A stretch of DNA of 64,000 nucleotides, from the NCBI GenBank assembly GCA_009746045.1, contig RPFO01000138.1, positions 720,759 to 784,758 on the forward strand, written 5' to 3'. Each line of letters starts with the position of its first letter. Position 1 is the stretch's first letter. The translations under genes and the position numbers were made by a program. The notes under the pieces are model-generated. The model had not been told where the DNA came from. It made no database searches and worked only from the letters and a program-made list of their open reading frames with translations. Source of the DNA: Mesostigma viride. Its lineage: Eukaryota; Streptophyta; Mesostigmatophyceae; Mesostigmatales; Mesostigmataceae. This document shows positions 43,201 to 54,545 of this stretch, one piece after another.

Positions 43201-46200
43201 ATTTATAGCATTAACTCCACGAGCTGAACATACATAGCAATCAAAGCACAGGAGGTGTGCCACCTGCATTGCCTAGGTGCCAGCATGCACAACAGGAGGG
43301 TAGGAGGGCGGGTGGGGGCAGGTAGCCCCAGACACCACACGACTGGCAAATGTTGGGCACCACCATCAGTGAACCGCCCGCGCCAACAATGGTGGGGGAA
43401 GACTTCGTGCGCAACAGATGTAACCAGGTGCCCCTTGGTACCCCCACATCCCAGCCCACCCATACCCCACAAAGACCTGCCCAAAGACCTGCCCCTGCAC
43501 TGACCCCCCACAGCGCTGGTTCGGAATGTCATGGCCTTGACATCCCAACTCGATCCATCAGTCGCACCCTGCATTTTCCTCATCCCAAACTCCCAAGGCA
43601 TCTTCCCTTGCAGGTCACACCCCATCCTTGCCCCAACCGCTGGCGGAGCCAATCCACGCGGGGCCCATGGGCACGCATCCAACTGTTTAGGGCCCGCGCC
43701 CACCTGCGTTGTGTAGCGGATGAGCAGGCACTGCGCGAGCGGCGAGCGCACGGTGCCCTTGGTCAGGCTGGTAACCAGCTTGGAGATGGCCAGCCGGTCA
43801 TGCTGGCGAATCTGTGGCGCACAAGCACACGCACACGCGCAGCGGCCAAGGGGTGCAGGGCAGCAAAGTGGGTGGCGCCGCAAGAAGAAGGGTGAGCGGA
43901 CATCGCAGCTACTAAGGAAAAGGGCAACACGTGGCATGGACGACATGCGAGGTGGCAAGGGGGTACATGCAGAGCAGATTGCACAGCAAGGCACCACAAA
44001 TTTTGCTGAAAAAGGATAATGATGACTCAAGCACTGCTGCCATATTCAACCACGGTCACAAGGCAACTGGTCTCGGTCCTAATACTCCTACTACAGGCGG
44101 GTGCTCATTTGTGCGCAGACAGCCACATGGGGGGTCAGCCTAGGAGCCCCCGTGCCGGCACTTAGCACTCCTCACAGCACTCCCCACAACTCTCTGGTCT
44201 AGCGGCCTTCGTCGATGGCAGCACACACTTGTCAACCGTGACCACCAAATTCCACGCGCCCAGGGCCAGCCAGATACTTGAGAACGAACTCGTGCGCTAG
44301 AAGGAAACGTGCGGCCATATTGCGTGCCGCCACGGGTCGACGTTTAAGCATGGCACACAATAGCTCCCTAGCTGGCGTAGGGTGCCCACCTGATTCATCC
44401 ATCCATTACTTAAGCATGGCACACAATAGCTCCCTAGCTGGCGTAGGGTGCCCACCTGATTCATCCATCCATTACTTAAGCATGGCACACAATAGCTCCC
44501 TAGCTGGCGTAGGGTGCCCACCTGATTCATCCATCCATTACTTAAGCATGGCACACAATAGCTCCCTAGCTGGCGTAGGGTGCCCACCTGATCCATCCAT
44601 CCATTACTATGAACTACTCAAGTGCATGCCCCCGCAGATCGAACCTGGTGCAGCAGTGCGAGTGCGTGGAACTGGACGACGGCCGACTTGGAGTGGACCG
44701 CCTCCTGCACCTCGTTGGTCCACCGCTTGACGATATCCGCGTTGGTCTGCAGCAGGTGGCAGCCGCTGATCAGCGCCGCTGAGGCCACCACGCAGTTCTT
44801 GTCCACCACCGCCTGCTTGAGGTACCGCTCGATCTGCGCCAGCAGCGTTGCGTCGGTGATCTTTGCCAGCACGCGGATGGCATTGGAGCGGTAGAGGTCC
44901 ACCTTGCTGTTCATGTCCTTCATCAGCGAGCTGGTCACAATGATCACCTGATGCGTGGGGGGGGGGTGGAAAGCAAGCAAGATAACGGGGGGGGGGGGGG
45001 GGGGAAGAAACGAGGGAGACATGCCGTTGTCAGGGACATGGCACTACAAGAGCGTACTATGTGCGGAGGCAGCACCATGTGCAGGGGAGGTGGCTTTAGG
45101 CACCACAAATAACAGGGGAGTGTGCAGGTGCTGGGCGCGTATGGTAGCACACGGGGCAGGAAAAGCCAGCCAGAGCAGGGGACACTGCTGGCCGTATGGT
45201 GCTGACGCCACGAGCAAGACTGCCCACACTTCCACCCACCCACCTGGTCATGTATGCACCTAATGTCCGCTGGACCCCCTCGTATTCGTCATGCCACCGC
45301 CCATGCATGTTCCTCTCGCTCCTCTTGCCTGCCTGCCCAAGGGCCAAGCACCCGCGCTCGCCCAACCACATACCAACCACGCGATTGCCCCGCTGCCCTA
45401 CCTCATCGGCGCTACGCCTACTCCCTACCTCGTCAGGGAGAGCTAGCCCTACCTTGTCGGCAACATGCTGCCCTACCTTGTCGGCAAAGGTATACCCCTC
45501 GCCCCTTCCCCCCTCGCCTACCTCGTCTGCGGAGGGCGAGATCTCCTTTATCATCAGGTAGACCATGCGGCGCAGGTTCATGTCCTTGGCCTGGAACAGC
45601 TTGGTCACTGCAAAGAACACCTCGGTAGCCTCCACCTGCACAACGGGGACAGCGAACAGCGGACGGAGGGGGGGGGGGAGCATAGCCGCACATAAGGGGT
45701 CATGTGTGTGCCTGGCTCTGCAGATGGGGCGCGGGGCCATCCATCCTCACACACAAGCGACAAGAGGGGCACGGCATGCGTGACCAGATGAGAGCAGCAC
45801 CGACGCAGGAGGCCACCACCACCAGTACCGCACAGCAACAGATGGCCATGGACGCAACGGGTGGCAAGGTGGCAGGATACCCCAACCCACGTCACGCAGC
45901 GCAGGACACACCACCCCATGGCCAACGGACCAGTCCGTGGTGCTCTCGGAAGCTGCGTGACTGGGCCGCTGGCAAGCTGTGGAGGCATGTGGGAGGCTGA
46001 GCTCATGGGTGACATAAAAGTGGACCCTGTGGGTCCCGTAACAGGGGCCCACTAACCGTTGCACACGTTAGAGGGCCCAGCAGCCACCACTTGTGGCATC
46101 TAGAAAACAACAAGTGCATAAGAAGGGCCTCAGTGGCGGATGGGCCCCCAGGTCACTAGGAACCACCACCGCTAGTGCGCGTGCCCCAGGGGGAGGTGGG

Positions 46201-47162
46201 CCCACAGTAAGCAGTTCCAGGTAGTACCACAGGCAGCTGTGGCAAGCACCCCGCGCACAAGAGAGCAGGGCAGAACCGGAGCCAGGCATCCCGTGGTGTG
46301 GGGGCTAGTGGGGCATCCGCTCAGCCCAACCCTGCCCATGGCCGCCCCGGTCTTTCTTTAAGACCATACTATTATCTCGACGCAAGCCCGTGGGAAGGGT
46401 AGTGAAGGGCACTGTGGACAGGCTGGCTGTGGACAGGGGACTGGCTGGCCAGATGACGGTAAGGGCTTCAGGTAGGCTGGGGTACAGGAACTCCCAAGCA
46501 GGCGACAGGCTGCACAAGCGACCATAACCCCCCCCCAGCGCAGGGCCTGGAGGTGCACCGCACGGTTGTGTTGTGATGTCGTACCTTGGTGAAGTTGTCG
46601 CCTTGGTTGAGTAGGTACAGCAATTTGGTGATGACCTGCCGCACGAGGGGGACCATGGAGGAGGGAGGACAGCAGGAATGTAAGCAATCTTTTGACGTGC
46701 CCAGTATACTGTGAACGGTGGCGGCTTGATACTTGAATACCCAGACACATCTCCCTAAAAATTCAAAATAATCCATTACGTATAGAATCATACCACTGCA
46801 TGCAACACACGAACTGCAAGCACGGTTGTCCTTCCTCTTGACTGGGAATGAAATGAAACGCACCTGCGCGCATTTCCGCGGATCCAGCTGCGGCTCATTG
46901 AAAACACGGGACTCTTGAAGGACAGCACCCTTCTCCAGTCCATAGAATGGCGAGAAATCAACTGCAAGCACAAGCAAGTACACAAGTGATGGATTCGATA
47001 CAGGCATCAGTTGCCAAACACGGCAATCTCGCGTGAACATGGAAAAATGACACCTGAGCGCATGCAGTCAAGTTCATCACGCTGCAGGCGACGAGGAGCA
47101 AGGCCGAAGCTGAACGCACCCTCTTCATCCCTATCTTCTTCCTTTTTATCCCGGGAAGACAT
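34253..47162 (-). CDS. COPG1: Coatomer subunit gamma (gamma-COP), complete, 18 exons
   Basis: Exons: 47162-47120, 46961-46864, 46635-46585, 45635-45522, 44947-44645, 43811-43704, 43067-42831, 42185-41935, 41070-40899, 40549-40202, 39593-39384, 38684-38553, 37709-37615, 36775-36697, 36293-36225, 35539-35369, 34774-34700 and 34372-34253. They total 2676 nt, 891 residues, with every phase consistent. Gamma-COP is the large adaptin-like subunit of the COPI F-subcomplex that coats Golgi-to-ER vesicles. Residues 1-575 are the alpha-solenoid trunk ([64 protein letters not shown]). Exon 11 is an Ala-rich linker. Residues about 646-891 are the appendage ([53 protein letters not shown], a final VVHEIIANA). 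The length matches plant gamma-COP. Introns are rich in minisatellites. Confidence 0.96.
35581..35711. repeat. (GGGT)n microsatellite, about 33 units, in gamma-COP intron 15
   Basis: A continuous tgggtggg array on the plus strand (transcript strand CCCA). It is G-quadruplex prone on the template strand. The THPP/VGGW repeat ORFs here are artefacts. Confidence 0.95.
36935..37556. repeat. 26-bp minisatellite, about 24 copies, in gamma-COP intron 13
   Basis: The unit contains gcatccaccactgcatgtgt with a/g and g/c variants. A block with the acaactgcatgcatg variant recurs at 37328 and 37510, showing array-internal duplication. The 26-bp period leaves several frames open on both strands. Confidence 0.95.
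39191..39390. repeat. 38-bp junction repeat: five decoy copies of a gamma-COP 5' splice site
   Basis: The string caccttg, the complement of the exon 11 end plus donor (CAAG|GTG), occurs at 39191, 39229, 39267, 39305, 39343 and the true site 39381, exactly every 38 bp. Each unit copies about 20 bp of exon end (CACGTGGGCAAGCTG) and about 18 bp of intron. Confidence 0.9.
44346..44609. repeat. 66-bp tandem repeat, four copies, in gamma-COP intron 5
   Basis: The unit contains catggcacacaatagctccc and repeats four times nearly perfectly, starting 35 bp from the exon 5 donor. On the transcript strand each unit carries CAG|GTGGGC, a donor-like sequence. Confidence 0.9.
45399..45530. repeat. Four decoy copies of the gamma-COP exon 4 donor
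   Basis: Minus-strand GCNGANNAG|GTAGG-type strings occur near 45399, 45425, 45448 and 45472, upstream in coordinates of the real exon 4 end at 45522. The translated run reads SADEVG, ADKVG, ADKVG, PDEVG, SADEVG. Confidence 0.85.
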
Positions 47163-48158
47163 TGTAGAGCTCAATGCCTGTGAGAACGTCAAAATACGGC
47201 AGTGTGCAACACCGAAGCAGGCTATTGAAACCTTTTCCCCGAATTTCCGAGAGCGCACGCAGACGAATGCCGAAAGGATGCCGAAGCACAACTACAATAC
47301 TATCTCGAGCAAGTTTGCCTCGGTTTCTCAGCAGCTGGTGGCTGCTTCGTGCTTTGCTAAAATCAAACGGAAGTCACCTTCCAAACGCCAGTGGCGAGTC
47401 ACGAACGGTAATATCTCGAAACTATCAAACAACCCAGCAGGCTCGAGCAAGCATGGGCCCGGACATGAGGCTTCACCCGCACCACCCCGAGCTACCGCAC
47501 TGGAAGGAATGCTAATAAACCTACCAATCTCCTGTTTATTTTATGTCAACACATTCCAAAACATGCGGGGAAACACGCTGCAGAAAGGTGGCCCACCCGC
47601 TGGTTTGCCCACAGCCAGGTGCCCAATGTGCGCGGGCTGGTACAGCGACGACGCATGATGGTCGCATGGTGGTCGGTGGAGCGGTCGCGACGGGCGAGCG
47701 GGACCGGTCTACTCAACGCCCAACGGGGGCATGTCAAGCAGGGGGCGAGGCGCAGGGTGAACGAGCGCGGCAGCAACAACAGCCGGTGGACGGCGGACCA
47801 CCCTGAGATCCCGGCTCGACGCGCTCCGGCCCGGCCTGGCGCGCAACGGAATGGTTCTAGTTGGCATAACTAAAGCAATACGGTGGTCGAATAAGATGAT
47901 GCCACGTAATCTCAAAAGGATGCCCGCAGAAGGTACCACTGCTGAGCAACCGGATGACGCCCGCCATGTCCGGACTCCGGAGCTGCTGCTTCAGTCTGCT
48001 ACACCTACCCCCAAACGTCGGCTCGACAGCACATTATCCGTGCAGAAAATTTGACGAGTCTCAGCAGAATGCTTGTTTATAATTTCTTGAATTGAGGATC
48101 TGGTCTTATTATGCAGTATTAGCCACCACGAGGTATCCTTGTTTTAAAGGACGTCAGC
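47163..48158. promoter_or_regulatory. Divergent spacer between gamma-COP and the RsmB-like gene
   Basis: 1 kb between the two start codons on opposite strands. It must hold both promoters and 5' UTRs. No transposon remnants or clear core motifs are seen. Plus-strand ORFs across it (47011-47658) overlap gamma-COP exon 1 antisense and resemble no family I know. Confidence 0.5.
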
Positions 48159-51100
48159 ATGAATTCCGTCGCATTTATTCCGATGTCTGCCATGGCCGCC
48201 GTTGCCGGCCAAAGAGTGTGCACAACGGACAAGCCACGCAAAACTGCTGTGGGTTTTCATAATTCTTATGCAAAGGAAACGACCTGCATGGCTTATGGAG
48301 AGCGCAGCGGTCCCGACAGGGGCTGGGACAGAGACTCCGACAGAGGCAGCAGAGACGGCGGGCGAGGATATGACGTTAGGCGGCGAGGTAGGGAGGACCC
48401 CCCAAGGCAATGGGAAGTGCAACGGAAGGAACGCGGCTTTGACGACAGCCAAGAAGAGTTTTTCTCGAGAAGCGGGCGTGAGAGGGGGAATGAGCGGGGA
48501 GCAAGACGCAATTTTGACGATAGAGGACGCTTTGACTCTACTCCGGATACAGTTCGGTATAGTAGGTCGCGGGACAGAGATGATGTCAGGAGAGGTCCGG
48601 GCGGCGGGTGGGACGAAGAGAGGAGGGAAACTAGGGAACGGGCGCCGCGCGGGGACGTGGATGCCCGCAGAAGCGAGCGAGGGTCATGGGAAGGCCGCCC
48701 CAAAGCGCAACCTGCCGCGGTGGAAGAAAAGCCTGCGGAGGACGAGGTCGTGAGCCGAGGGGTGGCCGTCCGTGGCGTGGCGATGCAGCAGCTGATGCGC
48801 ATTGAGGAGCGCGGTGCCTACGAGGGCCACGCCAGCGCGCGCAATGTGGACGGTGACGACAGCGAGATCATCGTTCAGGTGGGCGTCGCGATGGCACAGG
48901 CGTTCAGGCTGCGCCCCCTGGCCGGTGTCAGCCCCTCACGCACACAGGCCGTTGGCATGGCCGATAGAGCCGACGAGGATGACGACGAGGATGACGAGGA
49001 TGACAACCTGGCCTTCTTTGCGGTGCCGTCTGCTAGCAGCGCCCCCGTGACCCCCACCGCCTCCCCTCCGCCAACCGCTGCGGCCCCGCCCCCTTCGGAC
49101 TGGCGGCTGGGTGCCTGCGCGGCCGTGGTGGCCTCGCTGACCCCCTCGGAGCGTCGGCGTGTGAAGGAGCTGGTGGCCGGCGTTACGCGTCACCGGCGTC
49201 ACCTCGACTTTCTTATGCGCAGCTTCTGGGGGGGCACCGCGCGCGACCTGGAGCGCATGGAGCCCCACCTGCGGCAGCTGCTGCGGGTCGGGTTACTGGA
49301 GCTGACCGCCTTGAACACGCCTGCCTACGCCGCAGTGAGCGAGGCGGTGGATGCGGCGCGCCTGCTGGTGCGGCCCGGGGCGGCGGCGCTCGTCAACGCG
49401 GTGCTGCGCGCGACTCTGCGGGCAATCGAGAGCCCTCAGGGGCTGCCCACGCCGCAGGCAGAGATGGGCGTGGTGCTGGGCGCTTCACCTGTGGAGTCTG
49501 AGGACATGGCAGCCCTTGGTCCCTCCCCCGTCCCTGGTGTGCCCTTGACCCCTGAGCAGCGCGCGGCTAAGGAGGCGCGGCGGGAGCGGGAGCGCAACAT
49601 CGCGCGGGCGCTGGGCATCCTGCACTCGCACCCGACGTGGGTTGTCAAGCGGTGGGTGGACCGCTATGGGGAGGCCGACACCACGCGGCTGCTGGTGTGG
49701 GACAACGCACCGCCGGCGTATGCACTGAGGGCCAATGCACGCCCAGCGATGGCGGCGGTGGTAGGGGGGGAGGGCACCGGGCATGCCAGTGGGCGGCGCG
49801 CCGCCCTCCTGCTGGCGGCTGGAGACCAGCTCAGGGACCGCCTGGAGAAGCTGGCGCCCGGCTGCGTGCTGCCGCCGGTGCCTGCAAGTGGGGGCGACCG
49901 CTCCCCCCCTGGTGGGGCCAACACCAACACCAACACCACATCCAGCATTGGCTGCTCGCATGACAACGGGGCGAGCATTCTGTCGCTGTTTGCGCCGGTG
50001 GCCGCGGGCACATTGCAGCGAGTCATTGAGGACGGCCTGCTGACAGGTGGCGCCTGCTCGGTGCAGGTACGGGGCGCCAGCAGTAGTTTCCGTTGCAAGT
50101 AACCGCGCCTGGTGGCACGGTGTGGCGTGCTTATGTTTTCATACAGGCTTGTGGCCTCCGTTTCCCGACCTGCTTTTTTCCTCTCCCTTACCATCACCCG
50201 ACCTGCTTTTTTCCTCTCCCTTACCATCAGGCTGGGCATCCCTCCTTCGGTCCTTTGCCAGCGGGATCCGGGTAGAGACACCCCGGCGTGCGTATGGCGT
50301 ACCATCCATCCACACACGTGCACGCGCTGCCTGCCTTGCCCGTGACCCCACCCAACTCATATTGCCTGTTCTCCAGCCACCATTCTGCAGTTGAACCCCC
50401 CCCCCCCCTCACCTAACACTTAAGATAATAATTTAACCTTTCACCTAACACTTCAGATAATGATTTAACCTTTCACCTAACACTTAAGATAATAATTTAG
50501 CCTTTCACCCAACACTTTAGATAATAATTTAACCTTGTGATTTGCCACAATGTCTGACTCACCATGGAACCAAATGTTGAATATTTTGGCCAACCTGCAT
50601 GCTCGTGCCTCCGCCCGCACCCCCCCCGTGCCTGGGCCATGGTCGTGCCCCCCACCCTTCATCATGGCCCGCATGGCCCACAGGACGTGAGCGCAGGGCT
50701 GGTGGTCTCAGTGCTGGACCCGCAGCCGGGCGAGTCCGTCATCGACTGCTGCGCCGCACCGGGGGGGAAGGCCACGCTGGCCGCCATGCTTGTCTCAGTA
50801 GGGCTGCCCCCTGGGGTGCCCCCTGGCCGAGTGCTGGCGCTGGACGTGAAAGCGGGTCGCGTGCGCATGGTGCAGGACGCGGCGCGCCGACTGGGACTGG
50901 ACGGGGTCATCAAGGCGGCCAACTGCGACGTGCGTGATGTGCTGGTGGTGGGAGAAGGCGCACCGGTGAGCGCGCCCACCAGCTCCGGCGCAAGTGCGGA
51001 TGGTAAGGACGGCCACAGCAGCAAGGACACGCAGGGGGGTGCGCCTGTGCCCAGGGGGGATAGCCAAGCGCGTGGAGACAGTGAGGGTGGGCAGGGCAGG

Positions 51101-51562
51101 GCCGGGGCGGGCGCGCCCCCACCTTCTGGCGACAGCAACCCGCCCCGCAAGATCGCGTTGCGCCAGCTGGCGGATCGTGTGCTGGTGGACGCGCCGTGCT
51201 CCGGTCTGGGTGTGCTGGCCAAGCGCGCCGACATGCGCTGGCGTCGGTCACAGGAGGACATGGCGGAGCTGGTGGAGCTGCAGCGGGGTATACTGGCGGC
51301 CGCATCACGGCTGGTGCGGCCGGGGGGGGTGCTCGTCTACAGCACCTGCACAATTGAGCCGCAGGAGAACTGGGAGGTGGTCAGCCACTTCCTGCACACA
51401 CCTGCACCTGAGGGCGGCCAGGGACTGTTTGTGTTGGAGAGCGTGCGCGGGTTGGTCCCTGACAGCATGGTGACGGAGGAAGGTTGTTTCCAGAGCCTGC
51501 CGCACCGCGACAACATGGACGGCTCGTTTGCGGCACGGCTGCGGAGGGTGGAGTCAGCGTGA
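48159..51562 (+). CDS. rsmB: RsmB-like rRNA (cytosine-C5)-methyltransferase, probably organellar
   Basis: Two exons, 48159-50066 and 50684-51562, joined CAG|GTACGG ... CACAG|GAC in phase 0, give 928 residues. Residues 1-45 look like an organelle targeting region. About 45-190 is an Arg/Asp/Gly-rich disordered stretch. About 200-440 is the NusB-like helical domain (RGVAVRGVAMQQL, RRVKELVAGVTRHRRHLDFLM, AARLLVRPGAAALVNAVLR), interrupted by an acidic/Pro insert. About 500-560 has the Fmu/RsmB bridge (SHPTWVVKRWVDRYGEADTTRLL). The SAM-dependent core has DCCAAPGGK (657-665), catalytic Cys808 in DAPCSGLG and the partner Cys858 in STCTIEPQEN. Bacterial RsmB methylates C967 of 16S rRNA. A plastid or mitochondrial ribosome target is inference. 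The long open exon may hide in-frame introns, for example after IIVQ (CAG|GTGGGC). A TGA ends the frame just before an in-frame acidic tail (see findings). Confidence 0.88.
50414..50540. repeat. 32-bp tandem repeat, four copies, in the RsmB-like intron
   Basis: The unit contains cctttcacctaacacttaag with c/g variants. It lies between the two exons. An adjacent two-copy repeat (cccgacctgcttttttcctc) is at 50165-50225. Confidence 0.85.
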
Positions 51563-51602
51563 TGCCGCGGTGGGCAGCAGGAGCGGCAGCAGCAGCAGCG
51601 GC

Positions 51603-51638
<36 letters not shown>

Positions 51639-52019
51639 GGGAGGAGGAAATGGAAGAAGAGGATGGGGATGAGGACATCGTGGTGGCCTAGTTAATCTTC
51701 CTTGGCTGCTGTGGAGAGGGTGCAAGTGGTTCTGCCCTGTGTCGGGGCTGATATGGAATCTGGTTGTTGAGGCTATTATGACTAATGGAGGCTGTGAGCG
51801 GTGTTAGGTGAGGCAGCCAACGCAAGGTTTGCTCGCCACATCTACTCCTGGATGTTGGCCAGGTGTCTGTGTGTAGAATTAGCAAACAATATAGCAAGTG
51901 CTTCCTGGAGACTGGCACCGTGCCAATGCAGGCTGACTGTTGCGGAATTACAGACATGGAGCAATTAATTGGCACGTAGACTGCGTCATGTTGGTACCAA
52001 TAAAGGAACCTTCAACCCC
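51563..52019. other. 3' flank of the RsmB-like gene with in-frame CAG repeat
   Basis: 51563-51691 continues the RsmB-like frame after TGA as CAG-repeat and acidic codons to TAG. Beyond it is AT-richer sequence without recognised features up to the next LINE. Confidence 0.5.
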
Positions 52020-52990
52020 TATACATGATGGGGAGGGCGCGCAGGAATGCGGACCCCACGCTCCCCTCAAGGGAAACGGAGTGAAGCCAAGCCTTCCCCT
52101 AATCGTTCAAGCTCACATGCAGACCCATCCAGTCGGCACAGTGTAGTATACTTAGGTAGGTCTTTTGTTGTTTTTCATGAACGCAGGCAGGGAAGACACT
52201 AGGACTGACGACAGTGGACACACCGGGCGTGCCCCGGGGCAGGCGACGGTGGACGGCCTGGGCGGGGCGGACAAGGTCGCAGGCCTGCTGGATCCCGAGG
52301 TAAGAATCCTGCACAGCCTGCACAAAGGGGAAGGGGGATGGGGTGACCAAGTCGGGAATGGCGCTGACGGCGCTCGGGACCAACCGGCCGATCCCCGCCC
52401 AGGCCTGAGCAACAGAGCCAAGGCTGCAGGGGCGAGGCGGGCGGCGTGGGTGAGCCCACACCCGCCCATGCAGCAGGGGAGGGTGGCCAAGCGCATGGAG
52501 TGAGCTGGCAGGCTAGGGCCGGGCAGGAGCACCTGCAAGGCGGCCTGAATGCGCTCGTCGTGGCCTTCCGCGGCACGCCGCACCAAGTGGGGGGGAGCGC
52601 CACGGAGCCAGTGAACCACCCGCGGGTGGGCGCAAAACCACAGGAGGAGCCCTTTGGTCTGGGGGTCCTTGAGGCACGCCCAAGTCTCGAGGACATGGGT
52701 GCGCTGTTCCACGGTGGCCCGGAGCTCCTCTTCGACGTAGTCAGGGTCACCCACAGGGACGCCCAGGTACGAGAAACCACGCGCCCGTGCCAATGCCCCC
52801 GGGATAGACGCGGGGAAGCCAGAGCAGCCCCCCTGGGGCGAAAAGACTGCACAGTTGGGGAGGGTGAGCCGAAGGTTGATGGCCGCTATCAATATGCCGA
52901 GCTGACTTTGCGGTGCAGCACGGTTAGGCTGTTTTACTTCATTCCACGCGTGGTGTGGATCGAGTGTCCCATGCCGGCTGTCTAGTTGTT
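52020..52990 (-). mobile_element. LINE family D fragment (post-palm region)
   Basis: An open minus frame (52997-52152) matches the 31230-32010 copy: IPGALARARGFSYLGVPVGDPDYVEEE, ELRATVEQRTHVLETWACLKD, HDERIQAALQVLLPGPSLPAHSM. It is truncated on both sides. Confidence 0.8.
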
Positions 52991-53279
52991 TTGACACCCC
53001 CCCCCCGATGTAGGTAGATGCAGCCAGCCCCGGGCGTGTCGCAGACAGTAATCATGCACTACCGTAGGCTGCGGTGCCGCACCTCGGCGCAGGTTTTTTC
53101 AGCTGTGCATGAAGGAAAAAACGTGTCTCAATATCCAGCTCAATGAATATATATGCCGGTATAGTTGTTTTGTCGTGCGGGCTGTGTAGTTGTTTTGTCG
53201 TGGTATCCCTTGTTAGCGTTGGCTTTGTTTATTTTTACGTGGGTGCCTTAATTTACTCTGATTTAAGTAATTATATATT
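52991..53279. other. Unassigned AT-rich spacer in the third LINE island
   Basis: No recognisable feature. Confidence 0.4.
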
Positions 53280-53730
53280 TTAATATATTTTCATTGAGAA
53301 TGATAAATTACGGAGGTGAGATTGGCATGCAACATATAAGGAAAACCCCGAAAAGAAGAAGAACCCTGAAGTAATATATATTAAAAATATAATTACTTAC
53401 AGCAGAGTGAAACCAAAGCAAACGCCCAGCTATAAACCTATATACAGAGCCATGTCAAAGCTCTATACTACGATAAGACCAATGGAAACGCCTAACGGGA
53501 GGAACCTAATAGCCCTGCTGCACCGCAAAATCAGCCCGCGTACGGCGGAGCATGATGTCAGCCATGGCCCGAGTCAGCGCCACCGACAAGCGCTGACGCC
53601 AATATGACGTCCAGGTCCGCGCCGACCATGGGGCCCGCTGGCCCTCTAGGTCCAGCCGGTCCTCCCGGAGCCGGCAACACTCCTTGAAGAAGGCGGAGGT
53701 CAGGGGCCCCATGGCCCCAAACTCCTCAAA
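53280..53730 (-). mobile_element. LINE family D 3' end
   Basis: A tail scrap like 30240-30315 (gataaattacggaggtgaga) joins the standard family D tail and the last codons (EEFGAMGPLTSAFF to FAVQQGY, 53730-53506). It breaks at 53730 into an aaaatataaaaatat repeat. Confidence 0.8.
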
Positions 53731-54545
53731 AATAAAAAAACAAAATATAAAAATATAAAAATATAAAAATATATTAGAAGTAATATATATGCTGGCATGA
53801 TATGCAAATGATTGCATAAAGTTAAAAACTAAGCAATTGGCAAACATGTGAGAAATGGACATGTGAGAAACATATTCAGAGGACATGATTGTGTGGATGA
53901 CATGTGAGAAACGTGTGTGGGGGGGTGTCAACTACATGATCCTGACATTTCGGACTTGCTGATACTCATTAGTCATTACCCATTTCACCTCTCTGGTCTA
54001 TAATTGGACAATATATACCCATTTCCCCGAAACTACATCCTGACTACATATCCTTAATTATAACCCTGTCGGACCACGTACCGGCACCGGCGCGGGAATA
54101 AACTCCACTCAACTTAACTCAACTGTGCCAGCACCCAATGCTCTTTACAATACCCCCGCCGGATCATGGCCTGAGGTTGCTTCGGTCAATATCATGAAAA
54201 TGCCTCGCGAAACACATGGTACTACTGCACAGGGATATGTGCTACATACATGTGCTCCCAACGGAGATATGTTCCAAAAAAAAATTTACTGCGCAGAGCT
54301 AGGTCAGTCTTAAAGTTGCTGGTCATGCGGTGCAAACATGCAGAAGTTATCACCTCAGCTGCAATTCAAGCTGCATGGATACCAATCTACATACATAAAT
54401 TCATGCCTAGCGATATAGTGATTTCTCTTCGCGGCGTGCCAAATCAGAATATAGTGATATTTGTAACTTTCGCGTAGCTAATTTTCTAATGTAGCATAGT
54501 ACTCCATGGCAAGCCCAAGCATGCGCATGACACGCAAGTACTTAC
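53731..54545. other. AT-rich LINE-island spacer with 3'-end scraps
   Basis: 54230-54290 shares gctacatacatgtgctccca with the end of the ORF1-bearing element (8840-8870). 54470-54545 shares cgcatgacacgcaagtactt with the family A tail. No genes. Confidence 0.5.

Noticed and set aside
44346-44609. CRISPR-like array
   Set aside because: The units are adjacent 66-bp tandem copies with no spacers and lie in a spliced eukaryotic intron.
47011-47658. 215-codon plus-strand ORF
   Set aside because: It lies antisense to gamma-COP exon 1 and its promoter and matches no family I recognise.
50414-50540. Telomeric-style cctaac/ttaag repeats
   Set aside because: A 32-bp minisatellite inside an intron, not a short telomere motif.
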